Below are positions 39,898-49,109 of a stretch of DNA of 64,000 nucleotides, in pieces. The stretch spans positions 372,001-436,000 of the forward strand of contig NZ_QORI02000001.1 of the NCBI RefSeq assembly GCF_003325755.1. Direction: 5' to 3'. A model generated the notes under the pieces. That model made no database searches and was not told where the DNA came from. It was given only the letters and a program-made list of their open reading frames with translations. The stretch comes from Pseudomonas sp. SST3 (GTDB lineage: Bacteria; Pseudomonadota; Gammaproteobacteria; Pseudomonadales; Pseudomonadaceae). A program made the position numbers and the translations under genes. Position 1 is the first letter of the stretch. Every line of letters starts with the position of its first letter.

Positions 39898-41526
39898 ATG
39901 GTCATCCTGGCGTTCGATACCTATGAGGTTTTCCGGCTTCTCGATGCCTGGCTGCGGCAGGTGTTCGTACCGATGTTGTCGGGCAATGTACGGGGGCTTT
40001 TCTTCGGTCGGGAAAGCTCACTCGACAGCTGGTACGCCTCGCCAGGATGGGGGCAACTGCTGTGCTCTGTCCCGCTGACGCCATTGAATGCGCCCGATAC
40101 CAACGAGCTCCTGCTGAGTCTTGGCGTCACGGGCGAGAAGGCAGCTCTCATCGCTCGAGCCACCCATGGCCACCCATTGGCGCTGAAGCTCGCCGCCGCC
40201 GGTCTTCGTGAGGCGCAGCCCGGTTATCTCCCTACGGATGCGTCGGTTCAGCATGCGCTGGATGAGCTGACGCGCCTGTTTCTCGAGGATGTCAGCGATC
40301 CGGTCACCCGGCGTGTACTGGAGGGCGCCTCCGTCACCCGACGGACCACGGTTTCGTTATTGCGAAGCATGTTTCCGGAGCTCGCGCCTCAGGATGCTTA
40401 CGAGCGCCTGCGCAAGCTGCCGTTTGCCGGCTGCGTCAGTGATGGGCTGGTCATCCACGACGCCGTTCGAGATGCCATCGCCAGTTCGCTGCATGCCAGC
40501 GACCCCAGCCGTCACCTCGCGTATCGGCAGGCCGCCTGGCGACAACTGGTCACCGAGGCTGAATCTGCAAGCAGTGGAGATCTCTGGCGCTATACCGCCG
40601 ACATGCTTTACCTGATCGAGAATCCGGTCGTGCGCGAAGCGTTTTTTCCGCGGCATGCCACCTCGCTCAGCGTGGAAGCGGCGCAACCAGTCGATAACGG
40701 TGCATTAACAGCGATTATTCGTGCCCACGAGGGCGGCCTGGCCGCCCAGACGCTACTGCAATGGTGGCGCCGCCTGCCGCAAAGCTTTTCGATCGTGCGC
40801 AACGGGGGCGGCGGGATAACCGGGTTGTACTGCAGACTGCGCTCGGATCTGGTCGAACCTGCCTGGCTCCGGGACGATCCCGTAACCGCCCAATGGCACA
40901 GCCATCTGACCAACAGCCCGATGAACAAGGGTGACATTGCGCTTTTCTGTCGACGCTGGCTGAGCCTCGATGAGGCTGATTCGCCGGGCGAAGTACAAGC
41001 GGCGGTGTGGCTTGACCTCAAGCGCGCCTACATGGAGCTGCGACCACGGCTGCGGCGGGTTTATCTCACCGTGCGCGACCTTGCAGCTTATGCCTCGGTT
41101 GCCCAGCGGCTGGGTTTCGAGGTGCTGACAGACCGTGAGGTGGAGCTTGATGGTCATCGATACCACAGCGCGGTGCTCGACTTCGGCCCCAGCTCGGTCG
41201 ACGGCTGGCTGTCGGAACTCGCTGCCGCAGAGCTTGGTATGCAACGCACTTGCGACCTTCTCGATGTCGAGGCACGGGAATTGGCGCTCGACGAACGCCG
41301 CGTTGCGCTGACACCGCTGGAGTTCGGCGTCATGCATCACCTCGTGACGCGCGAGGGTAAGGTGGTGTCGCGCAGTGAGCTGCTGCACGATGTCTGGGAC
41401 ACCCAATACGAAGGCGGCAGCAACGTCGTGGATGCCGTGGTGCATACCTTGCGCCGCAAGCTTGGCACGCAGTCTGGCCGAATCGAGACGGTATCCGGGG
41501 TGGGCTACCGATTGAAATCTCGCTGA
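39898..41526 (+). pseudogene. 5'-truncated STAND-type ATPase with C-terminal winged-helix domain
   Basis: 542 codons are open from ATG 39898, but the protein begins in the middle of an ATPase: MVILAFDTYEVFRLLDAWL is a Walker B-like strand, and no Walker A precedes it. The frame upstream is stopped at 39865-39867, next to the IS fragment. The middle part is helical. Residues about 440-542 are a clear OmpR/PhoB-type winged helix (LTPLEFGVMHHLVTREGKVV, TLRRKLG, VSGVGYRLKSR). The IS insertion with flanking deletion removed the P-loop. It may still be expressed as a DNA-binding fragment, but I regard it as broken. Confidence 0.72.
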
Positions 41527-41821
41527 TGGCCCCGCCTGGCAAAATAACGATATAGCCAGGTTAGCGCTGCCTGTTACTGACCTCGGCCACTCTGCCAGCA
41601 CACGGGACGGGGCGAGGCCGCCAGCCCCTTCGCGGGCACCAGGACGACAGGGCACTGCGCTCCTTCCGGGGCCACGCCGGGACTGGTACACACGTCTCGC
41701 ACAAATTTCAGCGAGACGAGAAGGCCTTGTCCTGCACCTTGACGAGGCTCACGGACGTTATGCTGGCCGCCGACGCGAGACGCTAGCGCGCTCGATAAAC
41801 ACGCCATAACGAGGAACGCAG

Positions 41822-42190
41822 ATGATCGACTTCAACAACAAGGGCTTCTTCAAGCTGAAGCAGAACGACGAGTATGCGGAGCGGGTCAGGTCCCTGCTGG
41901 TGGACGGCGAGCAGGTCATCGACGCCTACAAATCGATGCGTGACGGCGTGGTGTTTACTACCAAGCGAATCATCGCGGTCAACGTGCAGGGCCTCACCGG
42001 GAGCAAGAAGGACTTCACCTCCCTGCCCTACAAGAACATCGTCGCCTATTCGGTAGAAACGTCCGGAACCTTCGATCTGGACTCCGAACTGGAGATTTAT
42101 TTTTCTTCGTTGGGCCAAGTGAAGTTCGAATTCACCGGCAAGACTTCAATCGTGGAAATATCGAAACAGATTTCCAAGCATCTTCTCTGA
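41822..42190 (+). CDS. Small PH-domain protein (bacterial PH_1)
   Basis: 122 aa, cytoplasmic. Start at 41822 with GAGGAACGC upstream. The sequence MIDFNNKGFFKLKQNDEYAE, then DGVVFTTKRIIAVNVQGLTGSKKDFTSLPYKNI and YSVETSGTFDLDSELEIYF, follows the bacterial PH-domain pattern (YvbH/bPH_1). Function of these domains is unknown. No operon partner: neighbours are the truncated ATPase and a VOC fragment. Confidence 0.85.
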   Translation: MIDFNNKGFFKLKQNDEYAERVRSLLVDGEQVIDAYKSMRDGVVFTTKRIIAVNVQGLTGSKKDFTSLPYKNIVAYSVETSGTFDLDSELEIYFSSLGQVKFEFTGKTSIVEISKQISKHLL

Positions 42191-42221
42191 GCCAACCGGG
42201 CGACGGCATTCTCACAGCGCT

Positions 42222-42310
42222 TTAATTGGAGCGTTGCGGGTTCCACACCACTTCCCAGAGGTGCCCATCCGGGTCGTGGAAATACCGGAATAGCCGCCCC
42301 GGAAGGCGTC
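42222..42310 (-). pseudogene. VOC (glyoxalase/bleomycin-resistance) family C-terminal fragment
   Basis: In one reverse frame the DNA reads YFHDPDGHLWEVVWNPQRSN then TAA at 42222-42224, a textbook VOC-family end. Immediately before it, GGYSG is found in a different frame, so at least one frameshift is present. The N-terminal two thirds is missing. About 30 codons remain. Confidence 0.72.
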
Positions 42311-42461
42311 ATGTGGCGGCTTTATAATGGCGGCCCCTCCGCATCCGCGATGGCCACAGCATCGCTGAAAGGCTCTGCGCGGCGCCTGGCAAACTGCGCT
42401 TCTGCAAGCGATTGCAGGATGGTAGCGTTCAAACCGTTCGGGAAAAAATCGAGGTTCCACG

Positions 42462-43625
42462 ATGCACCTGTCCAGGAAATGTCGCGCCCGGTTGGCTGTC
42501 GTCGCCTTCCTGGCGACCTTCAGCCATCTGGTCATGGCCGATGCGGAATTTACCGACATTGACGCGACGGTAGCGGACGCCGCCCAGACCCTGATGACGC
42601 AACAGGCTATTCCGGGTCTGGCCATCGCCATCACGGCGCAGGGCAAGCAGCGCTTCTACGAATACGGGGTCGCCTCGAAAGCGACGCAGCAGCCCGTTAC
42701 GCGCGACACCCTGTTCGAGATCGGCTCGGTCAGCAAAACCCTTACCGCCACTCTGGTGGCTTATGCCGGCGCCCAGGGAAAGCTCTCGCTGACCGACAGC
42801 CCCAGTCGCCATCTGCCCGCTCTTGAAGGCAGCGAACTGGATCAGATCTCCCTTATCGATCTCGCCACGCATAGCGTCAGCGGCTTTCCCTTACAGCTGC
42901 CCGATGAAGTTCGTAACGAGCAGCAGCTGACCGATTACTTCAGAGCCTGGCGACCCCAGTACCCACCGCACACCCGCCGTACCTACGCCAACCCCAGCAT
43001 GGGTCTGCTTGGAATGGTCGCTGCGAAGAGCCTGGGGCTTCCCTACGCCGATGCCTTGCAGACGCAGCTGCTGCCGAAGCTCGGCATGCGCAACACCTTC
43101 ATCGACGTGCCTTCAAGCGAGATGGCCCGCTATGCACAGGGCTACAATAAAAACGGCGACCCGGTCAGGCTGAACCCCGCACTACTGGCGGACGAAGCCT
43201 ACGGCGTGAAAACCACCAGCCAGGATCTGCTTCGCTTTATCGAGACGCAGCTCAGCATCGCCGAGACGGATGATTCGGTCAGGCAGGCCATGGCCGCGAC
43301 CCGAACCGGCTACTACCGGGTGGGCGCCATGACACAGGCGCTGGTGTGGGAGCAGTACGACTATCCGGTAGCGCTGGGAGATCTGCTGGCCGGCAACAGC
43401 AGCAGGATGGTGCTCGAAAGCCAGCCCGCGCAGCCGATCTCCCCGCCTCTGCAACCGCAGGCCGATATCTGGATCAACAAAACCGGCTCCACCAACGGCT
43501 TCGGTGCCTATGTGGCCTTCATACCGGCCAAGCAGCTGGGAATCGTCATTCTGGCTAACCGGTACTACCCCAACGAGGCGCGGGTGAAGCTCGCTTATCG
43601 CATCCTGAAGCAGTTTGACGAATAA
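42462..43625 (+). CDS. Class C beta-lactamase (AmpC type)
   Basis: 387-aa periplasmic serine beta-lactamase with signal peptide ending SHLVMA|DAEF. Active-site motifs: S89-V-S-K92 (FEIGSVSKTLTATL), Y175-A-N177 (RRTYANPSMGLLG) and the KTG triad in INKTGSTNGFGAYVAF. All three class C motifs are intact, so it should be functional. No divergent ampR-type LysR gene is adjacent. Expression may be constitutive and low. It may also be a native housekeeping ampC of the host, not an acquired gene. Confidence 0.93.
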   Translation: MHLSRKCRARLAVVAFLATFSHLVMADAEFTDIDATVADAAQTLMTQQAIPGLAIAITAQGKQRFYEYGVASKATQQPVTRDTLFEIGSVSKTLTATLVAYAGAQGKLSLTDSPSRHLPALEGSELDQISLIDLATHSVSGFPLQLPDEVRNEQQLTDYFRAWRPQYPPHTRRTYANPSMGLLGMVAAKSLGLPYADALQTQLLPKLGMRNTFIDVPSSEMARYAQGYNKNGDPVRLNPALLADEAYGVKTTSQDLLRFIETQLSIAETDDSVRQAMAATRTGYYRVGAMTQALVWEQYDYPVALGDLLAGNSSRMVLESQPAQPISPPLQPQADIWINKTGSTNGFGAYVAFIPAKQLGIVILANRYYPNEARVKLAYRILKQFDE

Positions 43626-43740
43626 CCAGATGGCTGGCGGGCCTTAGGGACCGCAGGCCGTCGACACGCGGGTGGTGGGCTGAAGTGGAGCGCCGCCTGC
43701 CCCGCCCTATACCCTTACTAAATGGCTATCGCACCAGCTC

Positions 43741-43762
43741 GTAGGGTGGGCTTCAGCCCACC
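43741..43762. repeat. Palindromic repeat GTAGGGTGGGCTTCAGCCCACC
   Basis: Second copy of the element at 26567-26585, here preceded by GTA. Intergenic, between ampC and a hypothetical gene. Confidence 0.75.
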
Positions 43763-43851
43763 GGGCTGCGATCTGTCGCGACATGGACATCGGGCTCTGC
43801 TCTGATCAACGAGGCAGAGCGAGCGCGGCGCAACCATCAACCAAGCCCGAG

Positions 43852-44172
43852 CTACCCGTCTGCCTCCACTCCATGGGTGGCATCCGATGAGGCGGTCCGT
43901 TCAGCTGGCCCGGGCTCCGGTTGCGAAGACTGGCAGTCTTCCGTGCGAATACCCAAGGCCATCAGCAGCGTCTCGGTTACTTCCATGAATGAATATCCGT
44001 CGGCCCATATCTGCGTTTTACCGTTCAGCCTGTTATCCATTTCTTCCATATCCTGAGCTGGAGCGTCCGCCCAGCTGTCGTTCGGGTTGTCGTAGGCCTT
44101 GCCGAGTGGCAACACATAACCACAGCACCGAACGTGCCATCGTTCTTTCGAATAATTTCCGTTGTTTTTCAA
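43852..44172 (-). CDS. Hypothetical protein
   Basis: 106 aa. No recognised domain, signal peptide or membrane helix. It starts MKNNGNYSKERWHVRCCGYV and has a low-complexity C-terminus (PEPGPAERTASSDATHGV). There is no clear SD. The residue choice is more protein-like than most frames here, but this is a weak gene call. It is divergent from mdcR. Confidence 0.45.
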   Translation of the reverse strand: MKNNGNYSKERWHVRCCGYVLPLGKAYDNPNDSWADAPAQDMEEMDNRLNGKTQIWADGYSFMEVTETLLMALGIRTEDCQSSQPEPGPAERTASSDATHGVEADG

Positions 44173-44379
44173 TCACTTACACATACTCGATATATGCACT
44201 TCATGCAACATGCATGGCGAGCGCTTGCATGTTCATGCGATGTGCACGCCAAGCGCTTTCGGCCAGGCTCGACGAATCGCGTCGCCGACTAGCGCATCAC
44301 GCGAACAGCGCAACCGATTCCCGAGCCCGAAGCCGCTTTGCCTTAGGCATAATCGACTCCCTTGTCCGAGCCCTCGCCC

Positions 44380-45300
44380 ATGCAAATCGACGAAGAACTC
44401 ACCCTGAAAAAGCTGGAGGTCTTTCTAGCTTTCATGCGCAGCGGAAACCTGAGCAAGGCAGCCGCCGACCTGAACACCAGTAATGTCAGCGTGCACCGCG
44501 CGATCCATTCACTGGAAAGTGCGCTGCGCTGCCCGCTGTTCAAGCATGAGGGGCGCAATCTGATTCCGCTGGAAAGCGCTTATGTGCTGGAAGAAAAGGC
44601 GCAGAAGCTGGTGCAGGACGTGCTCGAGACGGTGCGGCAGACCCGCGAGGCGGCGGGGTTCTCAGCCGAGCGGTTCAAACTCGGGGCGCTCTATTCGCTG
44701 ACGGTTAAAACCGTCCCGCAGTTGATCATGGGCCTGAAGCTGCGCCGCAGCGAACTCAACATAGACCTCATCCTCGGCTCCAATATCGACCTCTTCTACA
44801 AGCTGAAAAACATGGAGCTGGATGCCATCCTTGTGTCACTGAACGAGAGCGTCAGCAATGACCAAGACTGTGCGCAGCTGCCGCTGTTCGCCGATGACAT
44901 CTTTCTCGCTGCACCGGCCGATTCGCCGTTCGCGCAACAGGCGGAAGTCGACCTGAGCGAGCTTCGCGACGCCACTTTCATTACTCTGACGCAAGGCTTC
45001 GCGACGCACCAGGACGGTAATCGGGTGTTCCAGCAGGCCGGCTTCGAGCCCAAGGTCGCGATGCAGGTAAATGACATCTTCACCTTGCTGAGCATGGTCA
45101 ATTCAGGCGTGGGGTATGCGTTGCTGCCGGGACGGGTGGGGATGGTCTACGAGTCGCGGGTCAAACTGGTCCCGCTGCAGGCGCGTTACCACCTGCAGCA
45201 GCATATCGGGGTGGTGTTTCTGAAGGCCAAGGAGCGCGATCCCAACCTGCTCGCGCTCCTCGCCGAATGCCGCATGTACAGCCTCAAGAATCCAAGCTGA
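44380..45300 (+). CDS. mdcR: LysR-family regulator of malonate catabolism MdcR
   Basis: 306 aa from ATG 44380, six codons inside a longer frame. N-terminal LTLKKLEVFLAFMRSGNLSKAAADLNTSNVSVHRAIHSLE (LysR winged HTH; key part SKAAADLNTSNVSVHRAI). The effector domain follows. It is convergent with mdcM and sits at the downstream end of the mdc operon. By family, it activates mdc in response to malonate. The assignment is by position and family. Confidence 0.85.
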   Translation: MQIDEELTLKKLEVFLAFMRSGNLSKAAADLNTSNVSVHRAIHSLESALRCPLFKHEGRNLIPLESAYVLEEKAQKLVQDVLETVRQTREAAGFSAERFKLGALYSLTVKTVPQLIMGLKLRRSELNIDLILGSNIDLFYKLKNMELDAILVSLNESVSNDQDCAQLPLFADDIFLAAPADSPFAQQAEVDLSELRDATFITLTQGFATHQDGNRVFQQAGFEPKVAMQVNDIFTLLSMVNSGVGYALLPGRVGMVYESRVKLVPLQARYHLQQHIGVVFLKAKERDPNLLALLAECRMYSLKNPS

Positions 45301-45306
45301 AACGCG

Positions 45307-45341
45307 GGAGGACGGAAAACGGCAACGCCTTTTCCACCTCC
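45307..45341. terminator. Hairpin between convergent mdcR and mdcM
   Basis: Stepped stem: GGAGG with CCTCC and GGAAAA with TTTTCC around a short loop, in the 48-bp gap between convergent stops. Probably a shared terminator, though a clear U-run is absent. Confidence 0.4.
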
Positions 45342-45348
45342 ATGGCTG

Positions 45349-46113
45349 TCAACCCAGCAGCCCGCGCATGATGAAGAACAGCAGTGACGGGCCGAGCAGA
45401 CAGCCCAGCGCGGTATAAAACGCAGCCGTCAGGCAGCCGTAAGGCACCAGCTTGGCATCGGTCGCCGCCAAGCCGCCGGCCACACCGCTGGAAGTACCTA
45501 TCAGCCCGCCGAAGATCACCGCCGCGCGCGGATTGTTCAAACCGATCATCGGAGCGAAGAACGGCGTCGCGATCATCACCAGGATCGCCTTGACCAGACC
45601 GGCCGCGATGGACAGCGCCATGACTTCGGAACTGGCACCGATCGCCGCGCCTGTCACCGGACCAACAATGTAGGTCACCGCGCCGGTGCCGATGGTGGTC
45701 AGGCTGACCGCATCGGTATAGCCGAAGGCCATGGCCACCGAGACGCCCGCAATAAACGACGAGAACACGCCGACGAACAGGGCCAGCACACCGACCATCC
45801 CAGCGCGCTTGAGCTCTTCGATGCTGACGCCGAAACCGGTGGCGACGATGGCGAAGTCTCTGAGCATGGAGCCACCGAGCAAACCGATGCCGGAGAACAG
45901 GGCAATGTCGACCAGACCCTTCTGCCCGCCGGTCACCACACCGCCGATATAAGACAGCAACAAGCCGATCAGGATGGCCACCGCCGAACCGTGCAGACGA
46001 CCCTTGGTGAGCTTGTCGGACAGCCAGTAGGAGAACCACATGGTGGCGCCGATGATGGCGAAGCCGCTGATCAGACCGTAGCCGGAGACAACCTTGAGTA
46101 GAGATTCGTACAT
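45349..46113 (-). CDS. mdcM: Malonate transporter subunit MdcM (MadM family)
   Basis: 254-aa integral-membrane protein with about 9 hydrophobic segments, from MYESLLKVVSGYGLISGF to FFIMRGLLG. It matches MadM, the large subunit of the MadLM malonate carrier. Sodium coupling is known for Malonomonas MadLM and inferred here. It is 3 bp downstream of mdcL. Confidence 0.92.
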   Translation of the reverse strand: MYESLLKVVSGYGLISGFAIIGATMWFSYWLSDKLTKGRLHGSAVAILIGLLLSYIGGVVTGGQKGLVDIALFSGIGLLGGSMLRDFAIVATGFGVSIEELKRAGMVGVLALFVGVFSSFIAGVSVAMAFGYTDAVSLTTIGTGAVTYIVGPVTGAAIGASSEVMALSIAAGLVKAILVMIATPFFAPMIGLNNPRAAVIFGGLIGTSSGVAGGLAATDAKLVPYGCLTAAFYTALGCLLGPSLLFFIMRGLLG

Positions 46114-46116
46114 GGC

Positions 46117-46515
46117 TCAGCCCTCGGTAGTCAGTGGTTTGGCTTCATCGGCTTCAAGCTTTTTTCGGCCGATCCGATCGAGCACTGGTACCAGGGCAAA
46201 GGCGATGGCGACCGCGGCGATGCCGGCGAGGATGGCCATCGGGCCGCCGCTCAGCGCGCCATAGACGTTCTGCTGCGCCGCCATGGCGACCACGATTGGG
46301 ATATACACGGCACTCCAGAATTTGATGCCCTGCTCCGAATCCATCGTGAACAGGCCACGCGTCTTGAGATAGCTGCCAAGCAGGATCAGCAGCACCATGG
46401 CGATGCCGACGCCGCCGACGTTGGCTGGGACGCCGATGAGTTTGCCGAGCAATTCACCGACGAAGATGCCCGTCAGGGTGCACAAGGCCAGGAAGGCCAC
46501 ACCGAAAATAATCAT
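46117..46515 (-). CDS. mdcL: Malonate transporter subunit MdcL (MadL family)
   Basis: 132-aa membrane protein with four helices, starting MIIFGVAFLALCTLTGIFVG. It is the MadL-type small subunit that works with MdcM. It follows a 126-bp gap after mdcH, so it may have its own promoter or weak termination ahead of it. Confidence 0.92.
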   Translation of the reverse strand: MIIFGVAFLALCTLTGIFVGELLGKLIGVPANVGGVGIAMVLLILLGSYLKTRGLFTMDSEQGIKFWSAVYIPIVVAMAAQQNVYGALSGGPMAILAGIAAVAIAFALVPVLDRIGRKKLEADEAKPLTTEG

Positions 46516-46641
46516 TGTTATTGTCCTTTTGGGTTGCGCTCAGGCCCGGCGGTGCCGGCTCCAACGCGCATGTGTTGTCGAGGTCGTTGTTTTTATCCAT
46601 CGAACAGTGGCGAGTACGGCTCGCTCTGATTTGCACGCGAT

Positions 46642-47577
46642 TTATCGGCTCTGGCTGCCCTCCTGACGCAGCAAGGCGTCCAGTGTGTCCAACCGGGCGC
46701 CCTCAAAGGCGATCAGCGTACCTTGTTCAAAAACCCGCCGCGCCAGCCCTGTCAGTACCGAGCCGGGGGGCATTTCGATATGCAAGCGCACGCCGCGCTC
46801 GTAGGCGGTGCGCAGGGTGCCGTGCCAGTCGACGACGCGACACATGTTGAAGGCGAGGTCGTCACGCAGCCGCTCAGGATCAGCGATGGGTCGGGCTGTG
46901 GTGCTGCTCAGATAGCGAATGCGAGGCGCGCGAAGCGGAATACTGGCGAAGGCTTCGGCTAGTTGGGCCGCGGGTGTTTGCAACAAGGCGTTGTGGGACG
47001 GCACGCTCACCGCGAGGCGCTTGGCGCACGACGCGCCCAATGCCTTCGCTCGTTGGGCGACAGCTGCCATGGCAGCGTCCGCGCCGGCGACAACGATCTG
47101 GTTGTCGGCATTGATATTTGCAAGATGCACCGGTGTGATTTCGTCATGCACCTCGGCCAACAGCCGCTCGACCGAGCCCAGATCCAATCCGATCACGGCA
47201 GTCATGCCGAAGCCTTCGGGGTAGGCGTTCTGCATCAGTTCGCCGCGCAGCGCGACCAGCCGGACGGCGTCGCGGTAGTCGAGCGAACCGGCAACCACGG
47301 CCGCGGCGTAGGCGCCGATGGACAGTCCTGCCACGTAGTCCGGCGACTCCCCTCCTCGCATCAACAATCGGGCACCGGCGACGCCTGCAATCAACAGGCA
47401 GAGCTGTACCGCGCGAGTCGACATCAGCGCCGCTTCGCTATCCAGCGCCAACGCATCCTCGTCCAGTACCTGTCCTGCCTGTTGCAAGCAGTCGAGCACC
47501 TCGGGCTCTTGCGGCAGGCGATGCAGCATGCCGGGCTTCTGCGCACCCTGACCGGGAAACGCGAACAGGCTGCTCAT
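46642..47577 (-). CDS. mdcH: Malonate decarboxylase subunit MdcH (malonyl-CoA:ACP transacylase)
   Basis: 311-aa FabD-like acyltransferase. It starts MSSLFAFPGQGAQKPGML, with the active-site Ser in GLSIGAYAA and later His in SVPSHNALL. It charges the MdcC acyl-carrier protein with malonyl from malonyl-CoA so that the cycle can start. It overlaps mdcG by 4 bp. Confidence 0.93.
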   Translation of the reverse strand: MSSLFAFPGQGAQKPGMLHRLPQEPEVLDCLQQAGQVLDEDALALDSEAALMSTRAVQLCLLIAGVAGARLLMRGGESPDYVAGLSIGAYAAAVVAGSLDYRDAVRLVALRGELMQNAYPEGFGMTAVIGLDLGSVERLLAEVHDEITPVHLANINADNQIVVAGADAAMAAVAQRAKALGASCAKRLAVSVPSHNALLQTPAAQLAEAFASIPLRAPRIRYLSSTTARPIADPERLRDDLAFNMCRVVDWHGTLRTAYERGVRLHIEMPPGSVLTGLARRVFEQGTLIAFEGARLDTLDALLRQEGSQSR

Positions 47578-48206
47578 GCCGCCAGCTCTGCCTGATCCAG
47601 GGGATTACCCCAAGGATTACCGACCAGCCGCGCACCACTGGAACATTTCAGCAGTACGCGGCTCGCATCGCCTGCCCATTCGCGCAGCGCGACGGCGCCG
47701 GACGGCGTTTCCAGCTGCATGTCGACCCGGCACTGCCTGCCGTCTAGCAATTGTTGCAGCGCCCGCGCTTCGCGACGCGGGAGTGCGGTCGGGCTGCGCA
47801 GCAGCAGATCGAGATCGCTATTGGCATGGGCGACCGCTAGCCCGGTGGCGAGTTGATAGGCCACCGAACCGGTCACGCCCCAGCTGCGCCCCAGGTCATC
47901 GAGAATGGGCTTGATCGCCGCCAGCGCCTTTAAAGCCGGAAGCTCGCTGGGCGGCAGCGCCTCGATCAAGTGCTCGGGGCTCACGCAACGCAGCACGCTA
48001 CTCACGTCCATGATCGAGGCGTAGCGCTGATCGCGGCTGGCGCCACGCACGCCCACCGCGACCTGACCGCTCATCACCACGGCCCGACGAACCACCACCG
48101 GTTGGCCGGCGGTGAGCACTTGTCGCGTCCACTCCGGTGCATCAGCGGGGAGCTGCGCTGGGGTCATGCCCCAGAGCAGGTCATGGGGGCGTGGAGTCTC
48201 GTGCAT
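47574..48206 (-). CDS. mdcG: Phosphoribosyl-dephospho-CoA transferase MdcG
   Basis: 210-aa nucleotidyltransferase-fold enzyme that attaches the 2'-(5''-phosphoribosyl)-3'-dephospho-CoA prosthetic group to MdcC. The nucleotidyltransferase motif is visible as HANSDLDLLLRSP. It starts MHETPRPHDLLWGM and lies 117 bp downstream of mdcE. Confidence 0.9.
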   Translation of the reverse strand: MHETPRPHDLLWGMTPAQLPADAPEWTRQVLTAGQPVVVRRAVVMSGQVAVGVRGASRDQRYASIMDVSSVLRCVSPEHLIEALPPSELPALKALAAIKPILDDLGRSWGVTGSVAYQLATGLAVAHANSDLDLLLRSPTALPRREARALQQLLDGRQCRVDMQLETPSGAVALREWAGDASRVLLKCSSGARLVGNPWGNPLDQAELAA

Positions 48207-48277
48207 CTACAGCCTCCTCATGGGCAGGTCGTTGATGGCCCGCGCGGGTTTGGTTGCCGGGCCGCCAGTGGCGGCGG

Positions 48278-48300
48278 TTCGCGACCAAGGTCGCTCCTAC
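48278..48300. repeat. REP-like element (TTCGCGACC...GGTCGCTCCTAC)
   Basis: Imperfect dyad GCGACC / GGTCGC with the GCTCCTAC flank common to pseudomonad REP sequences, related to 11810-11858. It lies in the mdcE-mdcG gap. Confidence 0.6.
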
Positions 48301-48323
48301 GATGGCTTGCCGTACGCTTTTGC

Positions 48324-49109
48324 TCACCACTGTGTGCGCAGCATCTCGCGGACTCGTGACGACGCCTCGCGATTCGGCGCGCCGAGGCGGCCGCGCAGAT
48401 CGGTGCTGCTGCCGATATCCTCGACCGCCTTTCTCAGGCAATCGCGAACTCGTTGCAGGTCGTCCGCCGCGGGCTGTTCGATGTTCGCCACCGACAGGGT
48501 TCCCCAGAGCAGGCCGAGGGTGGCGTAGTTGTCGATGTCGTAAGCCATTGGCGGCACGGACTCGGCCAGGGCTTCGAGCTCCTCGACGCTGCGCAGGGTG
48601 ATGCGGGCGGCGGCGGCCTTACCCATGGCGTGCACCATCACACCCGGATCGCGCAGGGCGATGATCCGCTGGGCCTGGTAGCCGTGAGCGAGAAAGGCGC
48701 CGGACATGGCCTTGCCCACCAGCAGCGCGATCACCGGATGCCCGGCCAGCCGCGCACGGGCATAGCTGTCCACCGCGCCGGCCAGCGCCTGGTGAATCCC
48801 TAAGGCTTCTTCGCGGCGGCCGTAGGCCTGACTCGGCACGTCGACCACGGCGACCAACACGCGCTTGTCGCCGTGGTCGCGGTCGGCTTCGATGACTTCA
48901 TCGACGGCCTTGCCCAGACCCCAGCCTTCGAGCAGGCCGACTTCGCCATTGCGCGCGCGCGGGAAGGGATTCTCGGCGTCCGGCACCACGGCGATATAGC
49001 GGGCGGCGCGCTCACCGAGCGTGCCGTCGACCACCTTCACCGAGGCCGGATAGCCCGCCAGTGCCTGGCCACCGGCCAGGGCTTGCAACCAGTTCAGTCC
49101 ACGGCTCAT
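48324..49109 (-). CDS. mdcE: Malonate decarboxylase gamma subunit MdcE
   Basis: 261-aa carboxyltransferase-fold subunit that, with MdcD, decarboxylates malonyl-S-ACP to acetyl-S-ACP. It starts MSRGLNWLQALAGG. AccA/crotonase-like core: AVVDVPSQAYGRREE, GHPVIALLVGKAMSGAFLAHG. 4-bp overlap with mdcD. Confidence 0.92.
   Translation of the reverse strand: MSRGLNWLQALAGGQALAGYPASVKVVDGTLGERAARYIAVVPDAENPFPRARNGEVGLLEGWGLGKAVDEVIEADRDHGDKRVLVAVVDVPSQAYGRREEALGIHQALAGAVDSYARARLAGHPVIALLVGKAMSGAFLAHGYQAQRIIALRDPGVMVHAMGKAAAARITLRSVEELEALAESVPPMAYDIDNYATLGLLWGTLSVANIEQPAADDLQRVRDCLRKAVEDIGSSTDLRGRLGAPNREASSRVREMLRTQW

Noticed and set aside
42212..42646. 144-codon minus-strand frame
   Set aside because: It passes through the VOC fragment in the wrong frame and overlaps the ampC start; no family resemblance.
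42462..43625. ampC as a recently acquired resistance gene
   Set aside because: No cassette, transposase or plasmid-like flank is adjacent; a native chromosomal class C enzyme is more likely.
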